Below the pieces are notes generated by a model that was given only the letters and a program-made list of their open reading frames with translations, was not told the DNA's origin and made no database searches. Below, in pieces: positions 40,298 to 49,382 of a DNA stretch of 64,000 nt (its first letter is position 1; every line of letters begins with the position of its first letter). The DNA lies in NCBI RefSeq assembly GCF_004745595.1, contig NZ_SRLH01000002.1:310001-374000 (forward strand), given 5' to 3'. A program made the translations under genes and the position numbers. The DNA comes from Flavobacterium humi. GTDB taxonomy: Bacteria > Bacteroidota > Bacteroidia > Flavobacteriales > Flavobacteriaceae.

Positions 40298-40450
40298 GGG
40301 CATGCGTGAGGGATAGCAGCGGAAAGCCCACAGGGAATTATAGCGGCAGCGAAAATTCCCGAGGACTTGAAGCGGATAGCCCGGCTCCCGTTATAGCCCA
40401 TACCTGCCGTGAGGAACGAACAAGCTTTTGGTGTAACGGGAGACACGCCC
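40298..40450 (-). ncRNA. Candidate structured RNA element downstream of PPK2
   Basis: Nested inverted repeats make a branched fold: an outer GCGTG/CACGC (40304-40308 with 40444-40448), an 8-bp CTCCCGTT/AACGGGAG (40385-40392 with 40435-40442) and a 7-bp GGGAATT/AATTCCC (40333-40339 with 40354-40360). Read on the minus strand, two similar single-stranded boxes, GGGCTATCCGCT and GCTATCCCTCACGC, flank the inner hairpin. The element begins five bases after the ppk2 stop, so it could be the 3' end of that mRNA. I recall similar GGGCTATCCGCT...ATCCCTCACGC cores between genes in other Bacteroidetes, but could not check this. Which strand is active, and whether it is an RNA or a DNA element, is inference. 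Base composition is richer in G+C than the flanks. Confidence 0.5.
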
Positions 40451-40455
40451 AAATG

Positions 40456-41331
40456 TTAGGGCTCGAGTTGCTTTTTGTAATCGGCGAAATTTGCTTTGAT
40501 TTTTTCGTCCAGGGCCGGTTCCTTGATGTCGGTGCGTTTTTGCATTTCTTCCAAAATGATCTTCGCGACCATATAGCGGGCCATTTCCTTATCGTCGGCG
40601 GGAATGGCATACCAGGGTGCATATTCCTTGGAAGTTTTATTGATGGCTTCTTCGTAATAGGCCATATAATCGTCCCAACGTTCCCGTTCTTTAAGGTCGC
40701 CGGGCGAGAATTTCCAATGGTGTTCTTCTTCTTCCAACCGTCGCAAAAGGCGTTTGCGCTGTTCTTCCTTGCTCAGGTGGAAATAAAATTTAAGTACGAT
40801 AGTCCCGTTTTGGGTAATGTGCTTTTCGAAATTATTGATTTGCTCGAAACGGTTTTCCCAGAATTGGGGCGTAATATCTGTGGTTTTTTCAATCCCGGGA
40901 AGGTTTTCAAACAAAATATATTCCGGATGCACGCGGGTTACCAATACGTTTTCGTAGTGCGTACGGTTGAAAACCGCAAACTTCCCTTTTTCGGGCAGGG
41001 CCAAATAATGGCGCCACAAATAATCGTGTTCGAGTTCGGTGGAATTAGGGGTCTTGAAGCTATGGACCACGACTCCTCTGGGATTGAATTCCTTAAAACC
41101 CTCCCGGATGAGGCTGTCTTTGCCCGAAGTATCCATCCCCTGAAGGCAGATAAGCACGCCGTACCGGTTGTGGGCATACATAATATCCTGTAATTCACTG
41201 AGTTTGGTTTGCACTTTTTCTAGTTTTGCTTCTTTTTCCTCATCGGTTAGCAAAACCGGCAATTCGGTAGGGAACTCTTTTATGGAAAAGTTTGATGTGA
41301 TTTTGAAATCATCGGGATTAAATACAGCCAT
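40456..41331 (-). CDS. ppk2: Polyphosphate kinase 2 family protein
   Basis: A 291-residue cytoplasmic enzyme that moves phosphate between polyphosphate and nucleotides. The Walker A motif GMDTSGKDS is at residues 65-73 and the Walker B/lid region FNRTHYENVLVTRVHPE at 121-137. Length and single-domain form match class I or III PPK2 enzymes that make ADP or ATP from polyphosphate; the exact substrate class cannot be read from the sequence. Immediately downstream lies the structured element. Confidence 0.9.
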   Translation of the reverse strand: MAVFNPDDFKITSNFSIKEFPTELPVLLTDEEKEAKLEKVQTKLSELQDIMYAHNRYGVLICLQGMDTSGKDSLIREGFKEFNPRGVVVHSFKTPNSTELEHDYLWRHYLALPEKGKFAVFNRTHYENVLVTRVHPEYILFENLPGIEKTTDITPQFWENRFEQINNFEKHITQNGTIVLKFYFHLSKEEQRKRLLRRLEEEEHHWKFSPGDLKERERWDDYMAYYEEAINKTSKEYAPWYAIPADDKEMARYMVAKIILEEMQKRTDIKEPALDEKIKANFADYKKQLEP

Positions 41332-41402
41332 ATTTTTTGATTTATATTTCTTTTATTTGCACTATCGGAAAATTCAGGCAAACGGATGCCAATGGCTAAT
41401 TT

Positions 41403-42263
41403 ATGGAAAAATTTCAACTTACTCCTTTTTTGGATGTCAATGGTATAGGCTCGGCTTCCGGCTTGGTACATTATCAAGATTCCTTATTCATTATCAGTGA
41501 CAATTCCGGTTTTTTGTACGAATACCGGTTAGGTGCCCAGGATACGTTGCAACATACATTGGTTAGCGGTCCTGCACAAAATATCGAAAAAAAGCGCAAA
41601 CCTGACCTGGAATCGATTACGTTAAAGGACAACAAACTGTATATTTTTGGTTCGGGCGCCACAGAAAACAGGAACAGGCACTTTATTTTCGATCCCCGGA
41701 CACAGGAAGTTTCGGAAAAGAGCCTGGAAAACCTGTACCGGAAGGTAAAAACGATGGCCGGTATTTCTGACGATGACCTCAATATTGAAGGTGCTTTGTT
41801 TTATAAAGATAGTTTGTATTTGTTCCAAAGAGGAAACGGTGCCAATTCTCAAAATGGAATCGTGGCGATTGACCATTACAACGAAGAAGAAGGTTGCAAT
41901 GACGGCATGCCGATTCGTTTCGTACCGGTTTCCCTGCCTAAAATAGGGCATGTGGAAGCGACTTTTACCGATGCTGTTTTAGTAGCGGGAAAGATTTATT
42001 TTCTGGCTGCGGCCGAAGATAGTGTTTCTACCTATGAAGATGGTGAAGTGTTAGGCAGCCTTGTGGGTTGTATGGATGCGGTTTCTTTTGAGGTCGATTT
42101 TACTATCCAGATTACCAATACCATCAAATTTGAAGGTTTGACTCCTTTTGGACAATCCGAAACAGGAATTATTTTCCTACTTTGCGAAGACAATGACACC
42201 GAAGCCCTGGAGTCCAGGATTTACAAACTGGAAATTCCCAAACCGGCACCGGGAAGAGACTAA
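41403..42263 (+). CDS. Hypothetical protein, probable beta-propeller (DUF6929-like)
   Basis: The protein has 286 residues without a signal peptide. Repeated strand motifs (DSLFIISDNSGFLYEY, then NKLYIFGSGATENRN, then DSLYLFQRGNGANS, then KIYFLAAAEDS) suggest a propeller. The pattern resembles a Bacteroidetes family annotated DUF6929; I am moderately sure of this. It is divergent from ppk2. Confidence 0.65.
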   Translation: MEKFQLTPFLDVNGIGSASGLVHYQDSLFIISDNSGFLYEYRLGAQDTLQHTLVSGPAQNIEKKRKPDLESITLKDNKLYIFGSGATENRNRHFIFDPRTQEVSEKSLENLYRKVKTMAGISDDDLNIEGALFYKDSLYLFQRGNGANSQNGIVAIDHYNEEEGCNDGMPIRFVPVSLPKIGHVEATFTDAVLVAGKIYFLAAAEDSVSTYEDGEVLGSLVGCMDAVSFEVDFTIQITNTIKFEGLTPFGQSETGIIFLLCEDNDTEALESRIYKLEIPKPAPGRD

Positions 42264-42315
42264 ACAAGCGAAATAAACGAATACAATAATTTAAAACCTT
42301 TTAATTAAAAAATCA

Positions 42316-42906
42316 ATGAACACTGTTTTAAACAACAATCTTTTTTTGGTAAAAGAAAAATTAGGCATCTTCAAAGCGGCGAACAGCTATGACATCCTAA
42401 ATCCGGAATCGGGGGAAATCATTATGAACAGCACGGAAACCGACCTTGGTTTTTTTACCAAGATGTTCCGTTTTACCAAATACAAAGCCATGACTCCTTT
42501 TAATGTACAGGTAACTGCAAATGACGGGAAAAAAGTCATCGGCTTAAAAAGAGGCGTTGCCATTTTCAGGTCTGACGTAGAAGTATTTGATGAAAAAGAG
42601 CACCTAATCGGGACTTTCAAGCAAAAATTCTGGTCTATGGGCGGAAAATTCGAGATTTTCGACAAACAAGGAAAACAAGTGTGTACTTTACAGGGAAAAT
42701 GGACCGGCTGGGACTTTAAATTTATGAAAGATGCCCAGGAAATCGCCCAGGTTTCGAAAAAATGGGCCGGAATAGGAAAAGAATTGTTTACCACCGCCGA
42801 CAATTACATCCTGGAAATCAAAGATACGGTACCACAGGATGACAGTATCAGGGAATTGATCTTTGCCGCTGTATTGTGTATCGATATGGTGCTTAAGGAA
42901 AGATAA
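42316..42906 (+). CDS. LURP-one/phospholipid scramblase-like protein
   Basis: A 196-residue protein with the tubby-like fold pattern of LURP-one and scramblase-related proteins: LFLVKEKLGIFKAANSYDI at the start, strands such as VIGLKRGVAIFRSDVEVFD, then WTGWDFKFMKDAQEIAQVSKKW. It lacks a clear transmembrane helix apart from a hydrophobic C-terminal end. Role in bacteria is unknown. It follows the propeller gene by 52 bases. Confidence 0.7.
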   Translation: MNTVLNNNLFLVKEKLGIFKAANSYDILNPESGEIIMNSTETDLGFFTKMFRFTKYKAMTPFNVQVTANDGKKVIGLKRGVAIFRSDVEVFDEKEHLIGTFKQKFWSMGGKFEIFDKQGKQVCTLQGKWTGWDFKFMKDAQEIAQVSKKWAGIGKELFTTADNYILEIKDTVPQDDSIRELIFAAVLCIDMVLKER

Positions 42907-42932
42907 GACAGAAAAGAAGAAAGCAGAAAGAG

Positions 42933-42956
42933 GCCAATAGTTTTATGATTATTGGC
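42933..42956 (+). terminator. Weak terminator candidate
   Basis: The 7-bp stem GCCAATA/TATTGGC is followed by TTCTTCGATTTTC, 26 bases after the scramblase-like gene. The T tract is interrupted. Confidence 0.4.
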
Positions 42957-43087
42957 TTCTTCGATTTTCGGGGCTTACCATCGTTTTTATGGCAATTACT
43001 GCTTATCTTTAAAAAAATTAAAAATATTTTACCTTCGTCCCAACCTTTTTACCCAAAACTGCCTCTTACCATATAAAGACCTTTATA

Positions 43088-43624
43088 GTGATACACGAAA
43101 GCCTTATAATAAACTGCCGGAAAATGCAGCGGGATGCACAACGCCAAGTGTATGAATACATGGCGCCAAAGCTGTACCGGACCTGCAAGCGTTACCTGAA
43201 AAAAGAGGAAGAAATAGAAGAAGTGCTGGCCGATGCGTTTTATACCATCTTTACAAAACTGGATACCTTAAAAGAGCTTGGTGCTTTTGAGGCTTGGGCC
43301 CGAAAGATAACGGTGAACCATTGCCTGCATCAATTAAAGCGCAATGTAAATTTCAACCTTTACCTGGAAGAAACCAAATTACAAGTGCAGCCGGAGAGTT
43401 TGCCCGAAACGCAATTAGAGGAAGAGGACCTGCTCAAGCTGCTTCATTTTATACCGGAAGGATGCAAGACTGTTTTCAACCTTTTTGTGATTGAAGGGTA
43501 CGGCCACAAGGAAATAGCCGGCATGCTCAATATATCCGAAGGGACTTCAAAATCACAGTTGAATGCAGCCAAAACCAAATTGAAAGATTTAATCAATGGT
43601 TTTTATTACCAAAAAGCGAAGTAA
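43088..43624 (+). CDS. ECF-type RNA polymerase sigma factor
   Basis: A 178-residue sigma-70 family factor. Region 2 is represented by AQRQVYEYMAPKLYRTCKRY and VLADAFYTIFTKLDTL, region 4 by LFVIEGYGHKEIAGMLNISEGTSKSQL. The GTG at 43088 is taken as the start because the following HESLIINC and AQRQVY match the usual N-terminus of flavobacterial ECF factors. The next gene begins one base after its stop, the typical arrangement for a sigma/anti-sigma pair. Confidence 0.88.
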   Translation: MIHESLIINCRKMQRDAQRQVYEYMAPKLYRTCKRYLKKEEEIEEVLADAFYTIFTKLDTLKELGAFEAWARKITVNHCLHQLKRNVNFNLYLEETKLQVQPESLPETQLEEEDLLKLLHFIPEGCKTVFNLFVIEGYGHKEIAGMLNISEGTSKSQLNAAKTKLKDLINGFYYQKAK

Positions 43625-43625
43625 A

Positions 43626-44555
43626 ATGGACAATCAAGATACCGTATTCGATCAAATGAAAAAAGCTGCCGAAAAGGCAGAATCCAAAGGTTTTCCTTCG
43701 ATGGACAAGGTTTGGAACCGGGTGGAGGAAAAACTGGAAACAAAAGCGCTGGCAAAGAAATCCAATACCTGGCAAAAAATAGCCGTTGCGGCTTCGGTTG
43801 TGGCCCTGGTTTCTATAGGATATCAGTTTTTTAAACCCGAAAGTACACTAGTGCTTCCTGAAAATAAAATAGTGGTCCGGGAAAACACGGAGCAAACCCC
43901 GCCGTTACCTATTGCTGAAGAGGTTAAAATAGCTGGAGACAGCATCAGGGAAAGAAGGGAAAGAGAAACATTATTGGAAAAACAACTTTCAAACAGCGGG
44001 CAGACTATTGTCCTGCAACAGCCCATAAGGACTGATGAAATCGTGATAAAGAATTATTTCTATTCTGTTGCTGAAGAAAAAAAGGCTGTTTTGGATACTA
44101 TCAGCACAAAAAGCGACGGCTTCTTCAATACTGCTGACTACACTTTAAAAGGCCGGGTTTTTGATGCGATTGGTGTGCACCACATTGCCGAATCTTCAAC
44201 AACTGATGACAATGCTGCCCCAAAAAACCCGCCGTTGCTTGTTATTGATGGTAAGGCCGTAACTGCTAACGGGAAAACAAAAGAAAGAATGCTTGCCGAA
44301 ATGGATGGAGAGGAAACAGAAACCATTTACCTGGCCGAGCCTTTGTATATCATCAATGGGACGTATTATTCTGAAGAAGAGCTTTTTGGCAAAAACCCGA
44401 CAAGTCCTTACGCACCCTTGGACCAACAGGAAATTAAAACCGTCAAGATCCTTCATGAGAAAAACGAAATCGCCCCATACGGCAAAAAAGGCGAAAAAGG
44501 AGTGGTCATTATTATTACAAAAGATGGGAAACCTTCCATCAAAAAAGGGAATTAA
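43626..44555 (+). CDS. Membrane protein in anti-sigma position with TonB-plug-like C-terminus
   Basis: The protein has 309 residues from the ATG at 43626. An N-terminal cytoplasmic segment (1-50; FPSMDKVWNRVEEKLETK) is followed by one transmembrane helix (51-68) and a periplasmic part. The last 100 residues have the look of a TonB-receptor plug or carboxypeptidase-like domain: LLVIDGKAV, then EPLYIINGTYY, then IKTVKILHE, then YGKKGEKGVVIIITK. This fits an anti-sigma factor whose outer domain senses or binds a partner, but no canonical anti-sigma motif is visible. Confidence 0.7.
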   Translation: MDNQDTVFDQMKKAAEKAESKGFPSMDKVWNRVEEKLETKALAKKSNTWQKIAVAASVVALVSIGYQFFKPESTLVLPENKIVVRENTEQTPPLPIAEEVKIAGDSIRERRERETLLEKQLSNSGQTIVLQQPIRTDEIVIKNYFYSVAEEKKAVLDTISTKSDGFFNTADYTLKGRVFDAIGVHHIAESSTTDDNAAPKNPPLLVIDGKAVTANGKTKERMLAEMDGEETETIYLAEPLYIINGTYYSEEELFGKNPTSPYAPLDQQEIKTVKILHEKNEIAPYGKKGEKGVVIIITKDGKPSIKKGN

Positions 44556-44570
44556 CTAAAAAATCACAAG

Positions 44571-44966
44571 ATGAAAAGTGCAAGACGCATGGTATTGGCC
44601 CTGACCGTTTTACTGTCTTCAATGGCTTTCGGGCAGCAAAAAGATTCGATTGGGAACAAAAAACATTTCGCATACAGATGTGTGCAATCCATAAGCAATA
44701 ATCCGGGCAAATCATCGCTTTTCATTGTAAACGGCTTTGAAACCACTGAAGACATCATGATGCGATTGGATACCAACACCATCGAATCTGTAAATGTCAT
44801 AAAAGGAATAGAAGCAACAGCAATTTATGGAGTAAAAGGCAGCAACGGAGCGATAATCATCACCCTAAAAGACATACCACGAAAAGATCTCCGAAAGCTA
44901 AAGAAAGATTCCGATGCGGCATTGGCCCGCCAAAGAGCAAAAGACAGCCTCATAACCAGGCAGTAA
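44571..44966 (+). CDS. Exported plug-only protein
   Basis: The protein has 131 residues with a signal peptide ending near residue 22 (AFGQ). The mature part carries a plug-like core: SLFIVNGFET, then IESVNVIKGIEATAIYGVKGSNGAIIITLK, as at the start of SusC/TonB-dependent receptors, but without any barrel. It is third in the sigma operon. A small periplasmic partner of the preceding membrane protein is the inference. Confidence 0.7.
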   Translation: MKSARRMVLALTVLLSSMAFGQQKDSIGNKKHFAYRCVQSISNNPGKSSLFIVNGFETTEDIMMRLDTNTIESVNVIKGIEATAIYGVKGSNGAIIITLKDIPRKDLRKLKKDSDAALARQRAKDSLITRQ

Positions 44967-44991
44967 TAAATTTTGGTTAATATGTTTATTG

Positions 44992-45027
44992 AAAACCCGT
45001 TCCGTTTTTCACAACGGGGCGGGTTTT
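44992..45027. terminator. Bidirectional terminator after the sigma operon
   Basis: The outer stem AAAACCCG/CGGGTTTT contains an inner CCGTT/AACGG pair. It separates the sigma operon from the convergent kinase gene. Confidence 0.75.
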
Positions 45028-45030
45028 GTT

Positions 45031-46113
45031 TTAAAAACGTATGCTGACCTTGGTACCGATTCCAGGACTGCTTTCGAAATCTATTTCACAGTTATTCATC
45101 TCCCCGAAACACTTCACCAATTGCAATCCCATCCCGATGCCTTTTTCGTTTTCCGTCCCATTGGTTGAAATACAGTTATTGGCTTTTATACTCATTATTT
45201 TCTCTTGTGACATCCCTACTCCCGAATCTTCGATAGTTAATACATTATCGTTATGGTAAAACTTTATTTGACCATATTGCGGTGTAAATTTAATAGCGTT
45301 GGAAAGCAGGTTCCTTATGATGACAGTCATGATTTCCGCATCACAATCCCTGGTAACAAAATCCTGTAAATCAACAGAAACCGATATATTTTTATGATGG
45401 ATCATGCTTTTGTAAAAGCCGATGATGTCTGTAACCAATGTTTGGTACTGTATGCCCACAGGAGAAACTTCTATCGTATTGAAATTCAGCCTTGTCCAGT
45501 TTAAAATAGTTTCAATCATTCCCAAAAGCAGGTTCGATTCCTGGTAAATCAATTTTACCATCGCCTTGAATTCTTCATCAGTGACATCATTGTTTTCAAA
45601 CATGAAGGACATTGCTGATAAATTGGCGATCGGGTTCCGCAGGTCGTGCCCCAAAATGGATAACATCCGCTCATTGTTCCGGTTGATCTTGGTCAGTTTC
45701 TCCTGTAGTATAACTTCATTGTTGATATCTACAAAAGCCAGGATGAAAAAATTATCCAAAAAGAAAGTCTTGATCTCATACCATTTTTCTTCTTTCCCTT
45801 TTGGTTTTAAACGTGCTTTTATTTTAACTTCTTTTTCATTTTTTGAAATAGCCTCATGAAGTTTTATATTCCAGGCATTGCGTATTTCATTACGGTACGC
45901 TTCATCAGGGTATAAAAGCTGGTACCAAGTGTCTACGTCGGGAATATCCTGTGTGGTGTAACCAAACTCCTGAATCAAGTTCTCATTAAAGAAAAGACTT
46001 TGGAAATGTGCGTCAAATGTTTCAATTTCTGTAATAATAAATGGATAAGGTAAAAAATTGGCAATTTTAACGACATCTTCCTTCGATTTAAAAAAAGACT
46101 CCATAACTATCAT
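45031..46113 (-). CDS. Soluble PAS histidine kinase
   Basis: A 360-residue sensor kinase without transmembrane helices. A PAS-like domain spans about 15-135 (FIITEIETFDAHFQSLFFNE, then WYQLLYPDEAYR). The phosphorylated His is His156 in SILGHDLRNP. The ATPase domain has the N-box NLLSNAIKFT, G1 IEDSGVGM and G2 GIGMGLQLVK. No response regulator is adjacent, so it is an orphan. The ATG at 46113 or the one three codons later could be used. Confidence 0.88.
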   Translation of the reverse strand: MIVMESFFKSKEDVVKIANFLPYPFIITEIETFDAHFQSLFFNENLIQEFGYTTQDIPDVDTWYQLLYPDEAYRNEIRNAWNIKLHEAISKNEKEVKIKARLKPKGKEEKWYEIKTFFLDNFFILAFVDINNEVILQEKLTKINRNNERMLSILGHDLRNPIANLSAMSFMFENNDVTDEEFKAMVKLIYQESNLLLGMIETILNWTRLNFNTIEVSPVGIQYQTLVTDIIGFYKSMIHHKNISVSVDLQDFVTRDCDAEIMTVIIRNLLSNAIKFTPQYGQIKFYHNDNVLTIEDSGVGMSQEKIMSIKANNCISTNGTENEKGIGMGLQLVKCFGEMNNCEIDFESSPGIGTKVSIRF

Positions 46114-46248
46114 TAATCAACTATTTAAAGTTAGCCATAAATGGCTTAATAAAGAACAACACGAGCCTACATTCCGCTATAAGTAACTATAAATCAGATA
46201 TAAAACTACATTTCAATAACTATTCCTACAAAAAGTGAAAAAGAAAAA

Positions 46249-46272
46249 GGGATAAAACTCCCGTCTTATCCC
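46249..46272 (-). terminator. Terminator after the ABC-F gene
   Basis: The stem GGGATAA/TTATCCC is followed on the minus strand by TTTTTCTTTTTC, 23 bases after the stop. Confidence 0.7.
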
Positions 46273-46295
46273 TGTCTTTTTTATTATTGTTATAT

Positions 46296-47927
46296 TTATT
46301 TTTCGATTTCTTTAAGGCTTTCCATTTTTTTGTGGGCCAGGAAGCCTTTGATATCCTCAAAATGCTCTTTCACACGCTTATGCCCGAATTCGAATACTTT
46401 TTCGGCCAAACCGTCCAGGAAATCACGGTCATGCGACACCAGGATCAGGGTTCCGTCAAAGTCCTTCAATGCATCTTTAATAATATCTTTGGTTTTCATG
46501 TCCAAATGATTCGTAGGTTCATCCAGAATCAGGACGTTTACCGGTTCCAGCAATAATTTGATCATGGCCAGACGGGTTTTTTCACCTCCTGAAAGCACTT
46601 TTACTTTCTTTTGGATATCATCGCCCTTAAACATGAAAGCTCCAAGCATATCCTTGATTTTTGTACGGATGTCCCCTACGGCAATATGATCAATGGTTTC
46701 AAAAATAGACAGGTCGCCATCCAAAAGGGCCGCCTGGTTTTGGGCGAAATAGCCAATTTGAGCATTATGCCCCACTTCCAGTTTTCCTTCAAAATCGATT
46801 TCTTTCATGATGGCCTTGATCATGGTCGATTTCCCTTCCCCGTTTTTCCCTACGAAAGCTACTTTCTGCCCTCGTTCGATAACCAGGTTGGCATCATTAA
46901 ATACGACATGGTCGCCATAGGATTTTGACAAACCGTCAACCACAACAGGATATTGCCCCGAACGTGGCGATGGCGGGAATTTTAGTTTTAAAGAAGACGT
47001 ATCCACTTCATCAACTTCTATTGGAACAATCTTTTCCAGCATTTTCACGCGGGACTGTACCGATTCTGTTTTGGAAAAAGTACCCCGGAAACGATCAATG
47101 AAGGCCTGATTGTCTGCGATAAATTTCTGCTGCTCATCGTAGGCTTTTTGCTGATGGATCCTTCTGTCTTTACGCAATTCCAGGTAATCCGAATATTTGG
47201 CTTTGTAATCGTAAATCCTTCCCATGGTCACCTCGATGGTACGATTGGTAATATTATCGACAAATGCCCTATCGTGGGAAATTACCATAACGGCTTTGGC
47301 GGAATTGATCAGGAAGTCCTCAAGCCATTGGATACTCTCAATGTCCATGTGGTTTGTAGGCTCATCCAGCAAGATCAGGTCCGGTTTTTTCAACAGGATT
47401 TTAGCCAATTCGATACGCATTCTCCAGCCTCCTGAAAATTCCGAAGTGGAACGCGTAAAATCTTCTCTTTCGAAACCCAATCCTTTGAGGACTTTTTCTA
47501 CTTCAGCTTCGTAGTTTACTTCTTCTATAGAATAGAATTTTTCGCTTAATTCCGAAACACGCTCGATCAGTTTCATGTAATCATCACTTTCGTAATCGGT
47601 CCGGATTGTCAATTGCTCATTCAAATCATCGATTTCCGCTTTCATATTAAAAACCTCCGCAAATGCTTTTGAGGTTTCTTCCATAACGGTACAATCATCT
47701 TTAGTGAGCAAATGCTGTGGCAAATAAGCAATTACAGCTTCCTTTGGTGCCGAAATATTTCCTCTGGAAGGTTTGTTTTCGCCCGCAACTATCTTTAAAA
47801 GTGTCGATTTTCCTGCTCCGTTTTTACCCATAAGGGCAATCTTGTCATTTTCATTGATCGCAAAAGTCACTTCGCTAAAAAGTGTCGTTCCTCCAAATTC
47901 TACGGCGATATCATTTACTGTAATCAT
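46296..47927 (-). CDS. ABC-F ribosome-associated ATPase
   Basis: A 543-residue protein with two ABC domains and no membrane part. Walker A motifs are GKNGAGKST and GKNGEGKST; signatures are FSGGWRMR and LSGGEKTR; Walker B motifs are LILLDEPTNHMD and VLILDEPTNHLD. An 80-residue charged linker joins them, as in ABC-F factors that act on the ribosomal E site (EttA/YbiT/Uup group). It is most like the YbiT-type housekeeping members; antibiotic protection is not implied. Confidence 0.9.
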   Translation of the reverse strand: MITVNDIAVEFGGTTLFSEVTFAINENDKIALMGKNGAGKSTLLKIVAGENKPSRGNISAPKEAVIAYLPQHLLTKDDCTVMEETSKAFAEVFNMKAEIDDLNEQLTIRTDYESDDYMKLIERVSELSEKFYSIEEVNYEAEVEKVLKGLGFEREDFTRSTSEFSGGWRMRIELAKILLKKPDLILLDEPTNHMDIESIQWLEDFLINSAKAVMVISHDRAFVDNITNRTIEVTMGRIYDYKAKYSDYLELRKDRRIHQQKAYDEQQKFIADNQAFIDRFRGTFSKTESVQSRVKMLEKIVPIEVDEVDTSSLKLKFPPSPRSGQYPVVVDGLSKSYGDHVVFNDANLVIERGQKVAFVGKNGEGKSTMIKAIMKEIDFEGKLEVGHNAQIGYFAQNQAALLDGDLSIFETIDHIAVGDIRTKIKDMLGAFMFKGDDIQKKVKVLSGGEKTRLAMIKLLLEPVNVLILDEPTNHLDMKTKDIIKDALKDFDGTLILVSHDRDFLDGLAEKVFEFGHKRVKEHFEDIKGFLAHKKMESLKEIEK

Positions 47928-47961
47928 ATTCGGTTATTTGATTGTACCATTTTTAAAGGCG

Positions 47962-47990
47962 CAAAGATAAGGTAATTTAGCATTTACCAA
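47962..47990 (-). promoter_or_regulatory. Candidate promoter of the ABC-F gene
   Basis: On the minus strand TTG (47990-47988), an 18-base spacer and TATCTTTG (47969-47962) approximate the Bacteroidetes promoter, 34 bases before the ATG. Confidence 0.5.
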
Positions 47991-48030
47991 CTATTTACCT
48001 TTATAAGAAATGGGTAAGGATTAAATTGAT

Positions 48031-48038
48031 TACTTTTG
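48031..48038 (+). promoter_or_regulatory. Candidate -7 box of the beta-barrel gene at 48064
   Basis: TACTTTTG fits TAnnTTTG and lies 25 bases before the start. No clear -33 TTTG is present at the proper spacing. Confidence 0.45.
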
Positions 48039-48063
48039 CGCGCACAAAAAAAATAACCTACAG

Positions 48064-49308
48064 ATGAAAAAACAAGTATTGGCAATCTTTTTGCTTATCT
48101 ATTCTTATGCTCAAGCCCAGATAACCTTCGAAAAAGGCTATTTTATCTCAAATGGCAGCAAAACAGAATGTTACATCAGAAACATTGACTGGAAAGACAA
48201 CCCAACTGAATTTGAATACAAAACAGATTTGAAAGAAGCCGCTTCGAAAGCTTTTATTACCAATGTCGAAGAATTCGGGATTGACAACAGCAGTAAGTAC
48301 AAACGGTTTAAAATCAACATCGAAAGATCCAGCAACGATATCAGCGACATTTCGAAAAGCAGCTCCCCTAAATGGAAAGAGGAAACTTTATTCCTAAAAG
48401 TTTTAATTGAAGGCGACGCGACTTTGTATTCCTATTCTGAAGGAAATTTATACAAGTATTTCTTTGAAACAAAAAATGTCCCTACTGAGCAATTGATAAG
48501 GATAAAATACATCAACCTTACTCCTGTTCCCGGCCAAAATTATGCTGATGACAGTCTCAAAGAGAACAATCAGTTCAGGCAACAGTTATTTAATGGATTA
48601 AAATCTGAAGCCATTTCGGAAGAAGACATTAAAAATGTGAGCTATACAAAATCCTCTTTGGTGAAAATCTTCAAAAAATACAATTCCAGTACCGGTTCTG
48701 CTACAATGGTAAGTTTTGAAAGCAAGAGCGATAAAGATCTGTTAGCGGTAAAAATAACGGCAGGAATCGACCAGGCATCATTAAAATTGACCGACCCTAA
48801 TACTTATTATAATGCCAGCAACGAGGTAAAAGGGGAAACGATTTTTAAAATCGGTGCAGAATTAGAATATACACTTCCATTTAACAAGAACACATGGAGT
48901 GTTTTCATTAATCCTGCCTATCAGAAATATGAAGCTGAAAAAAATTACACCCGAGACAATGGTTTTGGAGTGATCCTTCCGCATACTCTTAATGTCGAAT
49001 ATTCATCTGTAGAACTTCCTATTGGAATCAGGCACCATATTTTCTTAAATAAAACTTCAAAAATATTTATAAACGGGGCATTTGTCTTTAGTGCTTTTGG
49101 AGGGAATGCAACATTCGATTTTGATCATGGCAAAACAATATTTGAAGGTACTTCAAGAAATAATTTTGCCTTCGGTGCCGGTTATAGTTTCCAAAATAGG
49201 TATAGTATTGAATTTAGGGTCAATACGGCTAGAGAAATCCTGGGCTACCAGCAATGGTCTGCAAAATACAGCTCGATTGGCATTATTTTGGCATACAAAA
49301 TATTCTAA
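48064..49308 (+). CDS. Outer-membrane beta-barrel protein of unknown function
   Basis: The protein has 414 residues with a signal peptide ending near residue 19 (AQAQ). The N-terminal half is mixed (YFISNGSKTECYIRNIDW). The second half has barrel-like strands (FKIGAELEYTLPF, then WSVFINPAYQKYE, then FGAGYSFQNRYSIEFRV) and ends in a typical aromatic residue (ILAYKIF). It lies alone between two terminators or promoters. Confidence 0.75.
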   Translation: MKKQVLAIFLLIYSYAQAQITFEKGYFISNGSKTECYIRNIDWKDNPTEFEYKTDLKEAASKAFITNVEEFGIDNSSKYKRFKINIERSSNDISDISKSSSPKWKEETLFLKVLIEGDATLYSYSEGNLYKYFFETKNVPTEQLIRIKYINLTPVPGQNYADDSLKENNQFRQQLFNGLKSEAISEEDIKNVSYTKSSLVKIFKKYNSSTGSATMVSFESKSDKDLLAVKITAGIDQASLKLTDPNTYYNASNEVKGETIFKIGAELEYTLPFNKNTWSVFINPAYQKYEAEKNYTRDNGFGVILPHTLNVEYSSVELPIGIRHHIFLNKTSKIFINGAFVFSAFGGNATFDFDHGKTIFEGTSRNNFAFGAGYSFQNRYSIEFRVNTAREILGYQQWSAKYSSIGIILAYKIF

Positions 49309-49329
49309 TTTCAAAACTTGCAAAAAATA

Positions 49330-49362
49330 AAAAAGGCCCGGATAAATGTTCCTGGCCTTTTT
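49330..49362. terminator. Bidirectional terminator
   Basis: The stem AAAAAGGCC/GGCCTTTTT with a 15-base loop lies between the barrel gene (plus) and the DUF2007 gene (minus). Confidence 0.78.
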
Positions 49363-49382
49363 GCTTATTGAAAACAATGTAT

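Noticed and set aside
40276..41193. Plus-strand open frame of 305 codons opposite ppk2
   Set aside because: It is antisense to a clear PPK2 gene and starts inside the structured element; its sequence has no family features.
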